The notes: generated by a model from the letters alone, not told the origin. A stretch of 64,000 nucleotides of DNA from Ancistrus triradiatus (GCA_025084515.1 JAJAGP010000545.1:186001-250000), one strand, 5' to 3'; numbered from the stretch's first letter, positions 11,767-21,880 are shown. Numbers and translations: made by a program.

Positions 11767-12090
11767 CAGGAGTGGGCAATTAATCGAAAATTAATTTCAG
11801 CTGACATGTTTATGTACTATCCCCTTAAAAACATCTTACCCATGAGTAGTCATATCCACCCCTGTCCAGTCAGCGATATGGGAACCAACGTGGAGGACAA
11901 CTCAAACACCGAGCAGCTTGTACCGAAGAAGAATTCAGTGTCCCTCATATGGAAACATTTTGGCTTTAGAGAAGATATCAAACAAAAGAAGTCAGGCGCA
12001 AAGCTTGTGGAACAGATTTCAGCGACCATATTTATAGTAAAAACCTTGTCTATGGGGAAAAAAACACAAAACAAAATAATCATTCGTTAA
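11740..12090 (+). pseudogene. hAT (ZBED-like) transposase N-terminal fragment
   Basis: The open frame contains EQLVPKKNSVSLIWKHFGF followed by REDIKQKKSGAK. This resembles the start of the BED zinc finger of ZBED-type hAT transposases (a W-x-x-F-G-F core). The finger's cysteines and histidines and the catalytic region are missing. It sits inside hAT-like ends (11767-12157), so it is a deleted element, not a host gene. Confidence 0.6.
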
Positions 12091-12157
12091 CTGTAATCAA
12101 GGTAAAATGTTCAAGTAACAGTGATATTAAATTGAGGTTGTATCGCCAAGCACTACT
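11767..12157. mobile_element. Internally deleted hAT element with BED remnant
   Basis: The left end reads CAGGAGTGGGCAATTAATCG and the right end TTGTATCGCCAAGCACTACT. These are imperfect inverted copies of the AGTGNTGGGCGAT type seen in fish hAT elements. It lies in clic1 intron 1. Confidence 0.55.
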
Positions 12158-12159
12158 TC

Positions 12160-12274
12160 TGCCAGTGTTCAGTATGAAGACTCGCCTGTGTGCTACATAT
12201 TGTGAGTGTAGCTAAAATAAGAGAAATCACTAATTAGAAGTGGCGTCTACATACTTTTGGCCATATTGTGCATA
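12160..12274. repeat. Terminal fragment of another DNA transposon
   Basis: The block CACTAATTAGAAGTGGCGTC, followed by TACATACTTTTGGCCATA, is repeated in diverged form at about 54770-54815 (AGTAATTAGAAGGGGTGTC). It looks like one terminal repeat of a Tc1-type or MITE element. Confidence 0.5.
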
Positions 12275-13060
12275 TACACAGATTAGCCAAAATATTATGA
12301 CCACTCACAGAATAATGAATAACTCACCTCATTACACCTGTGAATGTTAAGGTATGAGGACTATTAGATGGTAAGCAAACAGTAGGTTCTCGTAGTTGAC
12401 GTGTTGGATGTGGAATACGTACATTCAGGAATAAAGACTTGAGCAACTTTGATGAGGACCAAATTATCTGACCGGAACACCTCCTAAACATCAAGACTTG
12501 TGGGTTGCTCCCGGGCAGCAGTGTGAGTAGCTACCGACAGCGGTCCGAAGAGTGTCGAACTGTGTACCAGGAGCACCCAAGGCTACCTATGCCTCAGCAA
12601 CAGATCCTGTCCCATCTGGAGCGAATGGACAGAAGAGCTACGATGGCACATGTTACAGAAATGCTTAATGCTGGTTACGGGACGAATGTGTCCCGATACA
12701 CAGTGCAGCGCCCCCTGCTGAGTATGGGCCTGCCTAGTCACAGACCGGTCAGAGTGCTCACTGCACTAACCCCTGTCCATCGCCTACAATGGGCACCCGA
12801 GTGGCAGAACTGGACCTTAGAGAATAGTTGAATAGTTGCATTTTTCCATCACATAGACGGCTGGGTACATTTGTACACTTTATCTGGGGAGGTTATTACA
12901 AGATACACTGTAGGAAGAATGCAAGCCTGTGGAGAAAATGATGTTCTGGGTAATAATGTGCTGGGAAACCTTGGGTGAGGATATTCATATGGACGTTGAC
13001 CTATGACACGTACCTAAACATCATTACAGATTGGTTTGAATGTTTCTGCTGATCGGTGTA
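12275..13060 (+). mobile_element. Tc1-like element, family V, internally deleted
   Basis: The left end TACACAGATTAGCCAAAATA and the right end GCTGATCGGTGTA (to 13060) are degraded inverted ends of the kind that read TACACTGATCAGCCA in intact fish elements. The interior holds the transposase relic at 12505-12831, followed by unframed remains of its second half. Confidence 0.75.
12505..12831 (+). pseudogene. Tc1-like transposase fragment (family V)
   Basis: The readable portion includes MAHVTEMLNAGYGTNVSRYT, then VQRPLLSMGL, SHRPVRVLTALTPVHR and LQWAPEWQNWTLE. This is the linker region just before the first catalytic Asp in this transposase class. The frame stops at 12832, before WSDESRF would be expected. 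The frame opens at TTG with no ATG start. Confidence 0.8.
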
Positions 13061-13063
13061 TAA

Positions 13064-13268
13064 ACATACTGTAGCAAACACTTTATTAGGAACACCCTGT
13101 ACGCCTACTCATACATTAAACGATCTAATCAGCCAACGAGTGGCAGCAGTGCAGTGTAGAACATCATTCAGATATGCTTCAGCAGTTTCAGCGAATGTTC
13201 ACATTAACCATCGGAATCCAGAAAACAATTTAATCTCAGTGTACCATCTCAATGATACTGACGCCTAA
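13064..13268 (+). repeat. Dispersed DNA-element fragment
   Basis: The block starts CACTTTATTAGGAACACCCT and continues through CAGCCAACGAGTGGCAGCAG. This opening is common to a fish and amphibian transposon family whose exact class I cannot name with confidence. It abuts the family V element. Confidence 0.5.
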
Positions 13269-13351
13269 GATTCCAGACCACGATCATTAGATTACATCTG
13301 TCTAATATTTACACAGTACAAATGCAGACCTCTGTCATTAGTTTGCATGTA

Positions 13352-13378
13352 TGGATATATATATATATATACATATAT

Positions 13379-13416
<38 letters not shown>
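13352..13416. repeat. (AT)n microsatellite
   Basis: The run is AT/TA dinucleotides with short interruptions (ACATATATAG). It is located in clic1 intron 1. Confidence 0.95.
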
Positions 13417-13419
<3 letters not shown>

Positions 13420-13858
13420 TTATGCAAAGTACAAAATAATTTGTTTGTGGTGAAGTTACAAGGCAGTGTAATGCTTAATTAAGCACAGTGCATAGCAAGC
13501 TTGGAGTTAAAAAAAAGTTAGACCTCAAGCACGGAGTTACTACATTCAAGGTTTATGTGAAGCAGAGGTTCACCACATAAAAGCATAAACCACGGTTTTT
13601 CCTCTGGACTGATCTCATTCCTTCTGCCAGTCTGCATTAAATTTGTGAAAGTGCTCATTATGTGATCTGGACACTGACCAAACCCCATATTATATACCGT
13701 GCTTAGTAATGCTATATGAGATACTGTAGTGCACCGGTATTGACATACAGTGATTTGTTTATCATCATTGACCACATATTGATTTTCTATTGTTTATTAT
13801 TTAAGATAGGTAAACTCTTATTTCACTGTAGAGCTGTGTGCAGCACATTGATTTATAT

Positions 13859-14443
13859 TAGTGATGCACGATATATCGGCAGCCGATATGTTATTTGCCG
13901 ATATATGGACTTATTTCAGTTTTCAACATCGGTCCGATATTCAAATTTTAGCCGATATTTATTATATATATACATATGAATATTTCTTAGTTTTTTCTTA
14001 TGCCCATTATTAATCCAGCAAAATATCTGAAGTTGCTGGCTGTATAGTTATGTATGCAGTTCTATTCTTTCTTGGAGCTTCTCAGTCATAAGCTTTCTTA
14101 TATACTTAATAGTTCTTGTTGCTGCCGGTACCAAATCAATACCAAAAAAACTTAAAGAAAGGTTAGAAAATAAAATGGAATGAAACCATTTTTCCTTTGG
14201 TTGAACTGCACCTTATGTTTACAGCAATCATCATGTCTGATTTAACTGTTTTATTGCTCTTATAATTTTATGTTATGGCTGAAATGAATTACTGATCCAG
14301 TTTTTAAGAGCAGTTCTTATATGGATTATAATGTAAAAATATTTTAAATGCAGAAAGGTTACATTATTGGTTTTTAAGATCGGCCACAATAATGTGCTAA
14401 AATCCGTTATCGTATCGGAATAAGAAGTATCGGTGCGTCCCTA
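13859..14443. mobile_element. hAT MITE with 8-bp target duplication
   Basis: The left end TAGTGATGCACGATATATCG matches the reverse complement of the right end CGGTGCGTCCCTA. The flanking octamers ATTTATAT (13851-13858) and CTTTATAT (14444-14451) agree at seven of eight positions. The GGGATGCACCGAT-type terminus is typical of fish hAT elements. No transposase was seen in its 585 bp. Confidence 0.85.
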
Positions 14444-14598
14444 CTTTATATGATTATATACATGACTTTAGCTGTTTTTTTTAAATATACAGAAATATGT
14501 CGCATTTAAGTTTCTACTTTTCTTTTCATTTAAAAAGAGAATAAAATGTTACCACATACAGTCTATAATTTCATGATAATCAGTTTTTCTGTATGCAG

Positions 14599-14800
14599 AC
14601 GGGGCAGTGGGGCAGTGGTTAGTCTGGGGTTTGTATGTTCTCCCCATGACTGTGTGGGTTTCCTCCCACATTCCAAAAACATGCGTTAGATCAAATGGCT
14701 TGTCTAAAGTGTCCCAGTTTGTGTATGTGTGAAGGCTGGTTCTTGCCTGGTTCTGTGTTGCCTGACTTGAATTAAGAAGGTATTGGAAGTTAATCAATTA
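14599..14800 (+). repeat. Second SINE-like family copy
   Basis: It contains GGGGCAGTGGTTAG (A-box-like), TTTGTATGTTCTCCCCATGA and TCCTCCCACATTCCAAAAAC, shared with copies at 7007, 31295 and 32835. It lies in clic1 intron 1. Confidence 0.7.
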
Positions 14801-15140
14801 ATGAATGTAAAGAGATAGAATTAATTGAAATAGAATGAATACTAACGTGTTCCAAAAGCATTAGGTATGGCATTCGGGCAGTGTTGTGGAAATTTATCTA
14901 ACTACAATGGGGACCTGAGCTTAAATCCCTTCTGGCCAGGTTTGGTGCTACACACAGGCACATTTGGCCATGTCTAAGGGACGGGAGGTCAGTCATGGGA
15001 AGGGTCATTCTGCAGCGCTGCAACAGGATAAGCAATGGACATACAATAGTAAATACTGAGCAGGTTGTCTAAGTTAACTGCAACATCCTATGTTCATGTG
15101 CTGTGTCAGTGGACTAATCAGTGGAATGGATCCATGCCAA

Positions 15141-15309
15141 CATTGAATAGTCATCTTATCCAGATAAACTGATACAGTATTGAAATCCAAACAAGTTGGG
15201 ATTAAGAATCTTGCTCAAGGACCCAACAGTGGTAGCTTGAAAGAGGTGGGATTTGAATCCCATAGCTTAGAGTCCACAGTCTAGCACCTTTACCATCACG
15301 TCACCACAG
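15141..15309 (-). repeat. tRNA-headed SINE, copy 2
   Basis: The minus-orientation copy reads CTTGCTCAAGGACCCAACAG then GTGGGATTTGAATCCC (reversed B box) on the + strand. It ends at the reversed head TCACCAC. It is diverged in the tail. Confidence 0.75.
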
Positions 15310-15738
15310 CCCATAAACTGTCTGCCTTGCTCCCTTAAAATAAAGTGGTTTTCCAAAGTTTGATGGAGAAATGGCTGGTTTGCACAGAGCCCTGACTCCT
15401 TCAGACCTCTTTGAGTTTGTGAGTCTGGGCTTATTGTGGATCATCAGTGCCCAGCCTTCCAGTCTTGTTCCAAAATCCAATAGAAAGCTTCAAATACCTG
15501 TTTTTAGCTGTACTTATTATCATCCACAAATGGTTGGCTATGGAGTATATTTAAAAATAAGCATTCAGTGTGTTTTAGGGTGGAGTTTCCCTTTAGTAAT
15601 GTGATTCTATGGGATGACAGCAAGGGGAAGTCAAGAAAGAACTGTAACCCACATTCATGTGTAACCATAGCTCTGTAGGAAAGCACAACGACTCATGCTG
15701 GTGCTTGGGGTGGGGCTGAGCCACAAGTCGTTTCGATT

Positions 15739-15916
15739 TAGTCATTTAGCTGACGCTCATATCAAGTGTGACTTACAACTGATGCAATCTTACAATATAC
15801 ACTCCAAGTAATTGTGGGTTAAGGGCCTTACTCAAGGGCTCAACAGTGCCAGGCTGGCAGTGCTGGGGCATAAACCCGGAAACTAGTCCATAGTCCAGAA
15901 CCACTGCGTGACCACA
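15739..15916 (-). repeat. tRNA-headed SINE, copy 3
   Basis: The + strand shows TAGTCATTTAGCTGACGC, then TTGTGGGTTAAGGGCCTTAC and CTCAAGGGCTCAACAGT, the reversed family body. The head (GACCACAGTCCACCAC) is damaged, with an altered B box. Confidence 0.75.
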
Positions 15917-16589
15917 GTCCACCACATTCTGTTACTTTTTTGAGGGGGCTATTTCTTCTATTTATAACTGACAGACAGTCATGCACCACACAGTTCACAG
16001 ATTATCTCTGGAGTGAAGTCTTTGGAAACTCTCTTGTAGGCAGCAGGACTCTCATCATGTGTCATGTTTGATTGAAGATGGTTATGTTTCACTATTTGGT
16101 TGAAGTTTATTTCTAGCTTTGTGCCTTTTATGAAGAAATAAAAGGTAGCTGTGCACATTGCCTAGCTTATGCACTGGCCTTCCAAATGAAGTTTATATAT
16201 AATATATATATATACTTTAGATTCTTTTTCAGTCGTACCTCTGCACAACAAAGCTGACAGCTGAAGTTAACTCTTGACAATTCCCATCTGTTAAGTGAAA
16301 CCCTTTCCAGGTAGAAACCCGGAAACAACCCTTTCACCTTGTAGAGCTGATTTGAGAGAATAAGAGTGTGCAAAGCTGTCATCAAAGCAAAAGGTGGCTA
16401 CTTTGAGAAATCTGAAGTATAAAACAGGTTGTAGTTCGTTTAACATGTTTTTTTTTTGTTTACTACATAATTCCATACGTGGGCCTTCATAGTTCTGATG
16501 TCTTCAATATTAATATTAAATGTAGAATATAATAAAAAATAAAGAAAAAACATTGAATGAGTTCAAGGTGTGTCCAAAATATTGGCTGG

Positions 16590-16592
<3 letters not shown>
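15917..16592 (+). other. clic1: clic1 intron 1, unannotated part
   Basis: Apart from a short AT run near 16195-16215, I see no gene, terminal repeat or exon here. The open frames on both strands carry no recognisable motif. Confidence 0.4.

Positions 16593-16675
<83 letters not shown>
16593..16675. repeat. (TG)n microsatellite, about 41 units
   Basis: This is a pure GT/TG run. It abuts the truncated left end of the family II element at 16686, where the element's terminal repeat should be. The open frames across it (poly Cys-Val and poly His-Thr) are artefacts. Confidence 0.98.
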
Positions 16676-16678
<3 letters not shown>

Positions 16679-16685
16679 GGTGTGT

Positions 16686-18084
16686 ATTTCTGCATAAATA
16701 TGACTAAAACATCATCAGGTTTTGACACAAGTCCTAAAAGTAGATAAGAGAACCCAGTTTAAACAAATGAGACAAAAATATTATACTTGGTCATTTATTT
16801 ATTGAGGAAAATGATACCAATATTACATATTAGTGAGTGACAAAGTATGTGAACCTCTAGGATTAGCAGTTTTAATTTGAAGGTGAAATTAGAGTCAGGT
16901 GTTTTCAATCAATGGGATGACAACCAGGTGTGAGTGGGCACCCTGTTTTATTTAAAGAACAGGGATCTATCAAAGTCTGCTCTTCTTCACAACACACACG
17001 TCTGTGGAAGTGTATCATGGCACGACGAACAAAGGAGATTTTTGAGGAGTTGTTGATTGTCTCATCGCTCATCAGGCTGGAAAAGGTTAGAAAACTATCT
17101 CTAAAGAGTTTGAACTCCACCAATCCACAGACAGACAGATTGTGTACAAATGGAGGAAATTCAGGACCATTGTTACCCTCCCCAGGAGTGGTCGACCAAC
17201 AAAGATGTGCAATAGTTGGCGAGGACACAAAGGACCCCAGAGTAACTTCTAAGCAACTGAAGGCCTCTCTCACATTGGTTAATGTTCATGAGTCCCACCA
17301 TCAGAAGAACACTGAACAACATGGTGTGCATGGCAGGGTTTTCAAGGAGAAAGCCACTGCTCTCCAAAAAGAACAATTGCTGCTCGTCTGCAGTTTGCTA
17401 AAGATCATGTGGACATAAAAGCCGAAGGCTATTGGAAGAATGTCTGTGACCAGATGAGACCAAAATAGAAGTTTTAAGTTTAAAGACAAGCGTTATGTTT
17501 GGAGAAAGGAACACACTGCATTCCAGCATAAGAACCTTATCTCATCTGTGAAACATGGTGGTGGTAGTAGTATCATGGTTTGGGCCTGTTTTTTGGTTGC
17601 ATCTGGGCCAGGACGGCTTTGCCATCATTGAGGAACAATGGATTCTGAATGATATCAGAGAATTCTAAAGGAAATGTCAGTTAATGTTTTGGGAATGGCC
17701 AAAAAGTCAAAGTCCAGACCTTAATCCAATCAAAATGTTTTGTGGAAGGACCTGAAGTGAGCAGTTAATGTGAGGAAACCCACAAACCATCCCAGAGCTG
17801 AAGCTGTTCTGTATGGAGGAGGAATGTGTGCAGGACTGATCAACAGCTAAACTGAAAGCAACGGTCTCACACTACTTTTGCCACTCACTGATATGGTAAC
17901 ATTGGGTTATTTTCCTCAATAAATAAATGACCAAGTATAAATATTTTTGTCCTCATTTGTTTAACTGGGTTTCTCTTTATCTACTTTTTAGGACTTGTGT
18001 GTGAAAATCTGATGATGTTTTAGGTCTTATTTATGCAGAAATATAGAAAATTCTAAAGGGTTCAAAAACTTTCAAGCACCACTG
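16686..18084 (+). mobile_element. Tc1-like element, family II copy 1
   Basis: The body starts ATTTCTGCATAAATATGACT, equivalent to about 60 bases inside the intact end of the copy at 38400. The terminal repeat itself has been replaced by the (TG)n run. The right end reads TTTCAAGCACCACTG to 18084. It is located in clic1 intron 1, just upstream of exon 2. Confidence 0.88.
17016..17880 (+). pseudogene. Tc1-like transposase, broken (family II)
   Basis: The ATG at 17016 gives MARRTKEIFEELLI. Further pieces LPRSGR-like, DPRVTSKQLKASLTL and FKEKATALQKEQL are frameshifted. GGGSSIMVW is readable near 17557-17585. The region around the first catalytic Asp is disrupted, and the segment carrying the second is deleted. 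It is inactive. Confidence 0.85.
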
Positions 18085-18195
18085 TGTAAATAAATGAATA
18101 AATAAATAATAAAATATATGTATATGTATGCATGTGTGTGTCTGTATGTGTATATAATATATATATAATTTGTGTTTGTGCGTATGTGCATGTAG

Positions 18196-18305
18196 GCTGG
18201 CAGTGATGGACAGAGCATCGGGAACTGTCCTTTCTCCCAGAGACTCTTCATGGTGCTGTGGCTAAAAGGAGTGACATTCAACGTGACCACCGTTGATATG
18301 AAGAG
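18196..18305 (+). CDS. clic1: CLIC1 coding exon 2
   Basis: Encodes residues 14-50: AGSDGQSIGNCPFSQRLFMV then LWLKGVTFNVTTVDMK plus two bases of Arg50. It carries the redox motif CPFS with Cys24, the residue that binds glutathione in CLIC1, and the hydrophobic stretch that becomes the transmembrane helix. The acceptor is TGTAG at 18191-18195, after a TG-rich rather than C/T-rich tract. The donor is GTGTGT at 18306, phase 2. Its length of 110 bases matches the family's second exon. Confidence 0.95.
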
Positions 18306-18353
18306 GTGTGTATGTGTGCGTGAGAGAGAGACATGCTCTTCACACATCATATA

Positions 18354-18480
18354 CAGTACTGTGCAAAAGTATTAGGTCACCATTAGATTTACGCCCTCTT
18401 GTGGCAAGACCCAGTGTCTAATCAGATGACACCTGTAATCATTCACATACCTGCCTGAGATATAACTGTGTCTGCTTTCT
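18354..18480. mobile_element. Chimaeric Tc1 fragment filling clic1 intron 2
   Basis: 18354-18392 is a family IV terminal repeat (CAGTACTGTGCAAAAGTATT), with TA before it. From 18393 the sequence switches to the family III leader (CCCTCTTGTGGCAAGACC, CATACCTGCCTGAGATATAA), as at 57755-57840. The 204-bp intron (18306-18509) is therefore mostly transposon. Confidence 0.75.
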
Positions 18481-18509
18481 CATCACCTGCAACCCTCTCC
18501 CCTCTGTAG

Positions 18510-18635
18510 GAAGCCTGATATTCTAAAGGACTTGGCTCCTGGAGCTCAACCTCCGTTCCTGTTGTATAAAAGAGAGGTCAAGACCGACACGAACAAGATT
18601 GAGGAGTTCCTCGAGGAGCATCTCTGCCCTCCCAA
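18510..18635 (+). CDS. clic1: CLIC1 coding exon 3
   Basis: Encodes residues 50-92, including KPDILKDLAPGAQPPFLLYK and NKIEEFLEEHLCPPK. PPFLLY contains the cis-proline region of the thioredoxin-like domain. Residue 59 is Ala, whereas human CLIC1 has Cys59, the disulfide partner of Cys24. The acceptor is CTGTAG at 18504-18509 and the donor GTATTC at 18636. The length is 126 bases. Confidence 0.95.
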
Positions 18636-18944
18636 GTATTCACTCTTTCATTTAGACCATTTTCTCATTGTCTTTTCATGCACATGCATTAACTGTATTT
18701 GCCACTAATACTAATGATTATAATAATGATAATCAATACTAATGATAATCAATCAGTAGGGATTGATTGATGGGTGATGGTTGAAATATATTGATTATAG
18801 ACGGCTGAATAAATGGATGGACAGATACATTATAAAACCTAGTTGTTTTATTAGTTATAAATTCATATATTTTCATGTGCAAGTTTTTTATCAATCATTT
18901 TTCTAAACCTTCATCAGTCCTCCTTCCACCTAAACACACTTCAG
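18636..18944 (+). other. clic1: clic1 intron 3
   Basis: A 309-bp intron. It contains a short run of ATAATGATAATCAATACTAA-like repeats near 18715-18750 and no transposon ends. Confidence 0.8.
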
Positions 18945-19051
18945 GTATCCCCGGCTGGCTGCCCGTAACCCGGAGTCAAACACTGCTGGGATGGACGTCT
19001 TCTCCAAATTCTCTGCCTACATTAAGAATTCCAACCCCGGCATGAACGACA
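18945..19051 (+). CDS. clic1: CLIC1 coding exon 4
   Basis: Encodes residues 92-128: YPRLAARNPESNTAGMDVFS followed by KFSAYIKNSNPGMND. NTAG-D-F-KFSAYIKN is the strongly conserved linker into the all-helical C-terminal domain. The acceptor is TTCAG at 18940-18944 and the donor GTGAGT at 19052, phase 1. The length is 107 bases, the family's usual size. Confidence 0.95.
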
Positions 19052-19926
19052 GTGAGTAATGCCATTTGCCATTTGCTACACACACACACCAGGAACTCGC
19101 ACATAAACATAGGCTTTAAATTACTGCATGGATTCCAAAATACAGATCTACAGCCCATAAATGGAACTACAAATGACAAAAGTATGAAATTTCCTATGTA
19201 TACAGTACGCCTGGGCAGCCAAACATGAGGTGAACACAAAACTCACCAGTCTGTGAGGCTTATTTGAAGATAAACTCCATCCTTTGCTCCTTTGCCAGAA
19301 AATGGTCCATTACTTTGAAGGTAGACTTTGATTCCTTGAAAGTCGCCAATTGACGTTATCTAAGCAGAGTTAGCATGCGCATAGGCAGTGGCGTTTATTT
19401 ATGAATGATGAATAGGTAGCACCTTCTGCACTATGCTGAGAAAGGGTGGACAACGCTTGTCCAGCCCCCATAGTGAAGATCGTAAATCTGATTGGATGGT
19501 TTTCTTGTCCGTTTGCTAATAGACTCACACTACCGAACCCTTCAGAATTTCATCAGAAGGGGCACGAAGACTATTGCTTCCATAGTTCCTACTGCTACTA
19601 CATTTACAGCATTTAGCAGACGCCCTTATCCAGAGCGACTTACAGTTGATACAATCTTACAATCCAAGCAATTGTGGGTTAAGGGCCTTGCTCAAGGACC
19701 CAACAGTGGCAGCTTGGCAGAGGTGGGATTTGAACCCTGGACCTTCTGGTCCATAGACCAGTACCTTACCAGTACCTTACCCACTAGGCCACCACTACTA
19801 CCACAGCATCTTCCCATACTGCTTGTGCTACTGCTACGGCTATTATTACTAGTTCTACTAATAATCATTAGAAAGCTTTATTAGAAACTGTTAGTATTTG
19901 CTGGTAATAAATCCTGTGTTTGTTAG
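19052..19926 (+). other. clic1: clic1 intron 4
   Basis: An 875-bp intron. Its right half holds the SINE at 19598-19796 and a short CTACTACTG-rich stretch. The left half shows nothing recognisable. Confidence 0.75.
19598..19796 (-). repeat. tRNA-headed SINE, copy 4 (best preserved head)
   Basis: Read on the minus strand the head is GTGGTGGCCTAGTGGGTAAG, where TGGCCTAGTGGG fits the Pol III A box. AGGGTTCAAATCCCACC follows as the B box. The body is CTTGAGCAAGGCCCTTAACC and the tail AGGGCGTCTGCTAAATGC. An 11-base duplication (CAGTACCTTAC) sits in the head. It is a tRNA-derived SINE, not a tRNA gene. Confidence 0.88.
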
Positions 19927-20108
19927 ACCTGGAGAAAGGTCTGCTGAAGGCGTTGAAGAAGCTGGATGATTACCTGAGCTCTCCCCTACCTGACGAGATT
20001 GATGAAAACAGCGCTGATGATGTCAGCACCTCGTCCCGCCCCTTCTTGGACGGACAGGAACTGACACTGGCCGATTGCAATCTGCTGCCCAAGCTTCACA
20101 TAGTCAAG
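19927..20108 (+). CDS. clic1: CLIC1 coding exon 5
   Basis: Encodes residues 128-188: NLEKGLLKALKKLDDYLSSP, LPDEIDENSADD and FLDGQELTLADCNLLPKLHI ending VK. It includes the acidic foot loop and the FLDG-LTLADCNLLPKL signature of the GST C-terminal domain, with Cys178. The acceptor is TTGTTAG at 19920-19926 and the donor GTGATC at 20109, phase 0. The length is 182 bases. The split codon makes residue 128 Asn. Confidence 0.95.
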
Positions 20109-20535
20109 GTGATCCGAGTTCCTATCATTGCTAAGGAAGCTATGAGCAGTTATGTGGCCGGTCAAAGCAAATCAGACACTTGACCTGAAAATAAACCCAT
20201 TCCAGTCTGCATACACCACATTTTGAGAGTGTTTAGTACCGTATCAGGAAAGAGCAGGTACTGATTTTGCGCAGTTTGCACAAGTTCCAGATGTAAACGT
20301 TAATCTGTGTTTTGCTGCTAAGTGAATTCTTTAATATTGCTTTATGCTATTTTCCCTACAGAAGTTGTGTAATATTACATTTCAATCTCAAACAAAATAT
20401 ATAGCTTTACTTAAGTGGTACTTAAACCTTTGTATGAGACTGTATGCTATGGTTTTGTTGCAAATTTCTGTTGTTTTTATGCGAATATGCTGCTGGGATT
20501 TTCTTGTTAGCATTGTAGGTATGTGCATGCGTATA

Positions 20536-21768
20536 CAGTACTATGCAAAAGTCTTAGGCCACCATTAGATTGGTTGTTTGAGCAACGGTATAATGACCGT
20601 ATGTAAACATGTTATCTGATCTTCATTCCAGTCTTTGGGAGCTTTAGCATGTCTTGGCATATCTTTTCACCCTGTTCCCCTTTCGAAAAAGTGGTTTGTT
20701 GGCTGCAACCCTTCCTGTATTTGCTGTTGAAGGGTCAAATTTGCATCCCGATGGAGCTTATACAAGTTCCATATAAGATCTATAAGTGTGTGGGGAGGTC
20801 GCACAAAAGCTGGGGTTTTTCTCTTGTTTTTTGTTTTGTTTTTTGGATAAAATACACGATTTCGTGAAGCAGCAGATTCAGAAGCGGGAATATTCAGGGT
20901 ATTAATGTACAAGTTACCTGGTGTAAAACTGAATATCCTCGTCAGAGCGGGCAAAACTATTTATTAGTGCAAAACTCGTAGGTCCTGTTACTGATCTCTC
21001 AGCTCTTCCACTTCACGGGACAGATCTTCATTTTTCGCGCAGGACATGTCCAGAGATGACGGCTCAGGGACAGCACAGTAATCATGATCCATTGTAAGAT
21101 CTGTTGCTGGATCTTCCAGGAAGGCAGGTTCAGCCGGTTTCTCCCTGCGCCACGGTGTCTGAGTGCCGTAGTAGGCACTGCACATTTTGCCAGTCTTCTC
21201 TGACCTTCTGGTGTTTTCGGTTCAACCAAGTGGTCTAGTGTGAAATGTCTGCTACAGACCTCCATATGTGGAGAAATGATAAAGTGGTCCCGATGGATGT
21301 GTATTAGCCACTGTTTGTTGTTTATTAGTTTGTTTATTAGTTGTTTATTAGTCTATTGTTTATTAGTTAGATGTTTATTAGTCTCCTGCGGTCACTCTGG
21401 GCTGGGAAGCTGTGGAAACTTAAACCTCCAATAAATTTCACAGACACCGAGCAAAGGGGGGCACAACAGTGCTCTGAATATTTCTTCTGGAACTGTTTTG
21501 TCTTAAAACACCTTACAGTGGCCCCTCATTTTGATATGTGCTAGCAAAAAACAGTTTTGAGAACGCTAATGAATGGTAAACAACGCGACCGGAAACGTAC
21601 GAGCTGTACGTTTGAAAAAGGACGTACATGCAAGTAGTCCATTGCATCGCGGTAGGAAGATCACACCATTTGAGCATTTTATTTATGGTACTCATGTTCA
21701 AAGTTTGAATTTTTCCACTGTACAGTATATCTAATCTAATGGTGACCTAAGACATTTGCACAGTACTG
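20536..21768. mobile_element. Family IV Tc1 ends enclosing a THAP-domain fragment
   Basis: The left end CAGTACTATGCAAAAGTCTT and the right end GCACAGTACTG are inverted. Both are flanked by TA (20534-20535 and 21769-21770). About 20620-20740 is a reversed Tc1 transposase piece (GATCTTCATTCCAGTC, which reads DWNEDQ on the minus strand). The middle, about 21000-21330, is THAP-related and foreign to Tc1. It occupies most of clic1 intron 5. Confidence 0.8.
20988..21330 (-). pseudogene. THAP-domain protein fragment, frameshifted
   Basis: The minus strand reads NNKQWLIHIHRDHFIISPHM then EVCSRHFTLDHLVEPKTPEG and RRLAKCAVPT. This is the C-terminal half of a THAP zinc finger: the C..H pair of the C2CH site in CSRHF, and an AVPT-like end. 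The frame then shifts near 21175 to one reading LSREVEELRDQ, a short coiled-coil-like tail. The first Cys pair of the finger is absent. It could derive from a THAP-bearing transposon such as a P-element-like or ISL2EU-type element, or from a host THAP gene. Confidence 0.7.
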
Positions 21769-21844
21769 TACATCAGGCAGTCTGTAGGTGGAGCTTAGGC
21801 AGTTACTGAAGCCTACGGTTATAGCTTGGGTGTCATGTGAATGT

Positions 21845-21850
<6 letters not shown>

Positions 21851-21880
<30 letters not shown>

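Noticed and set aside
16516..16747. Open frames on both strands across 16593-16675
   Set aside because: They are poly Cys-Val and poly His-Thr translations of the (TG)n microsatellite.
16930..17418. 162-codon open frame as a host gene
   Set aside because: It is the frameshifted N-terminal half of a Tc1 transposase with two homologous copies in the window.
19720..19796. tRNA-like sequence with A and B boxes, also at 48368
   Set aside because: These are SINE heads: the same head is joined to the same tail in seven copies, and no clean cloverleaf with an acceptor stem is evident.
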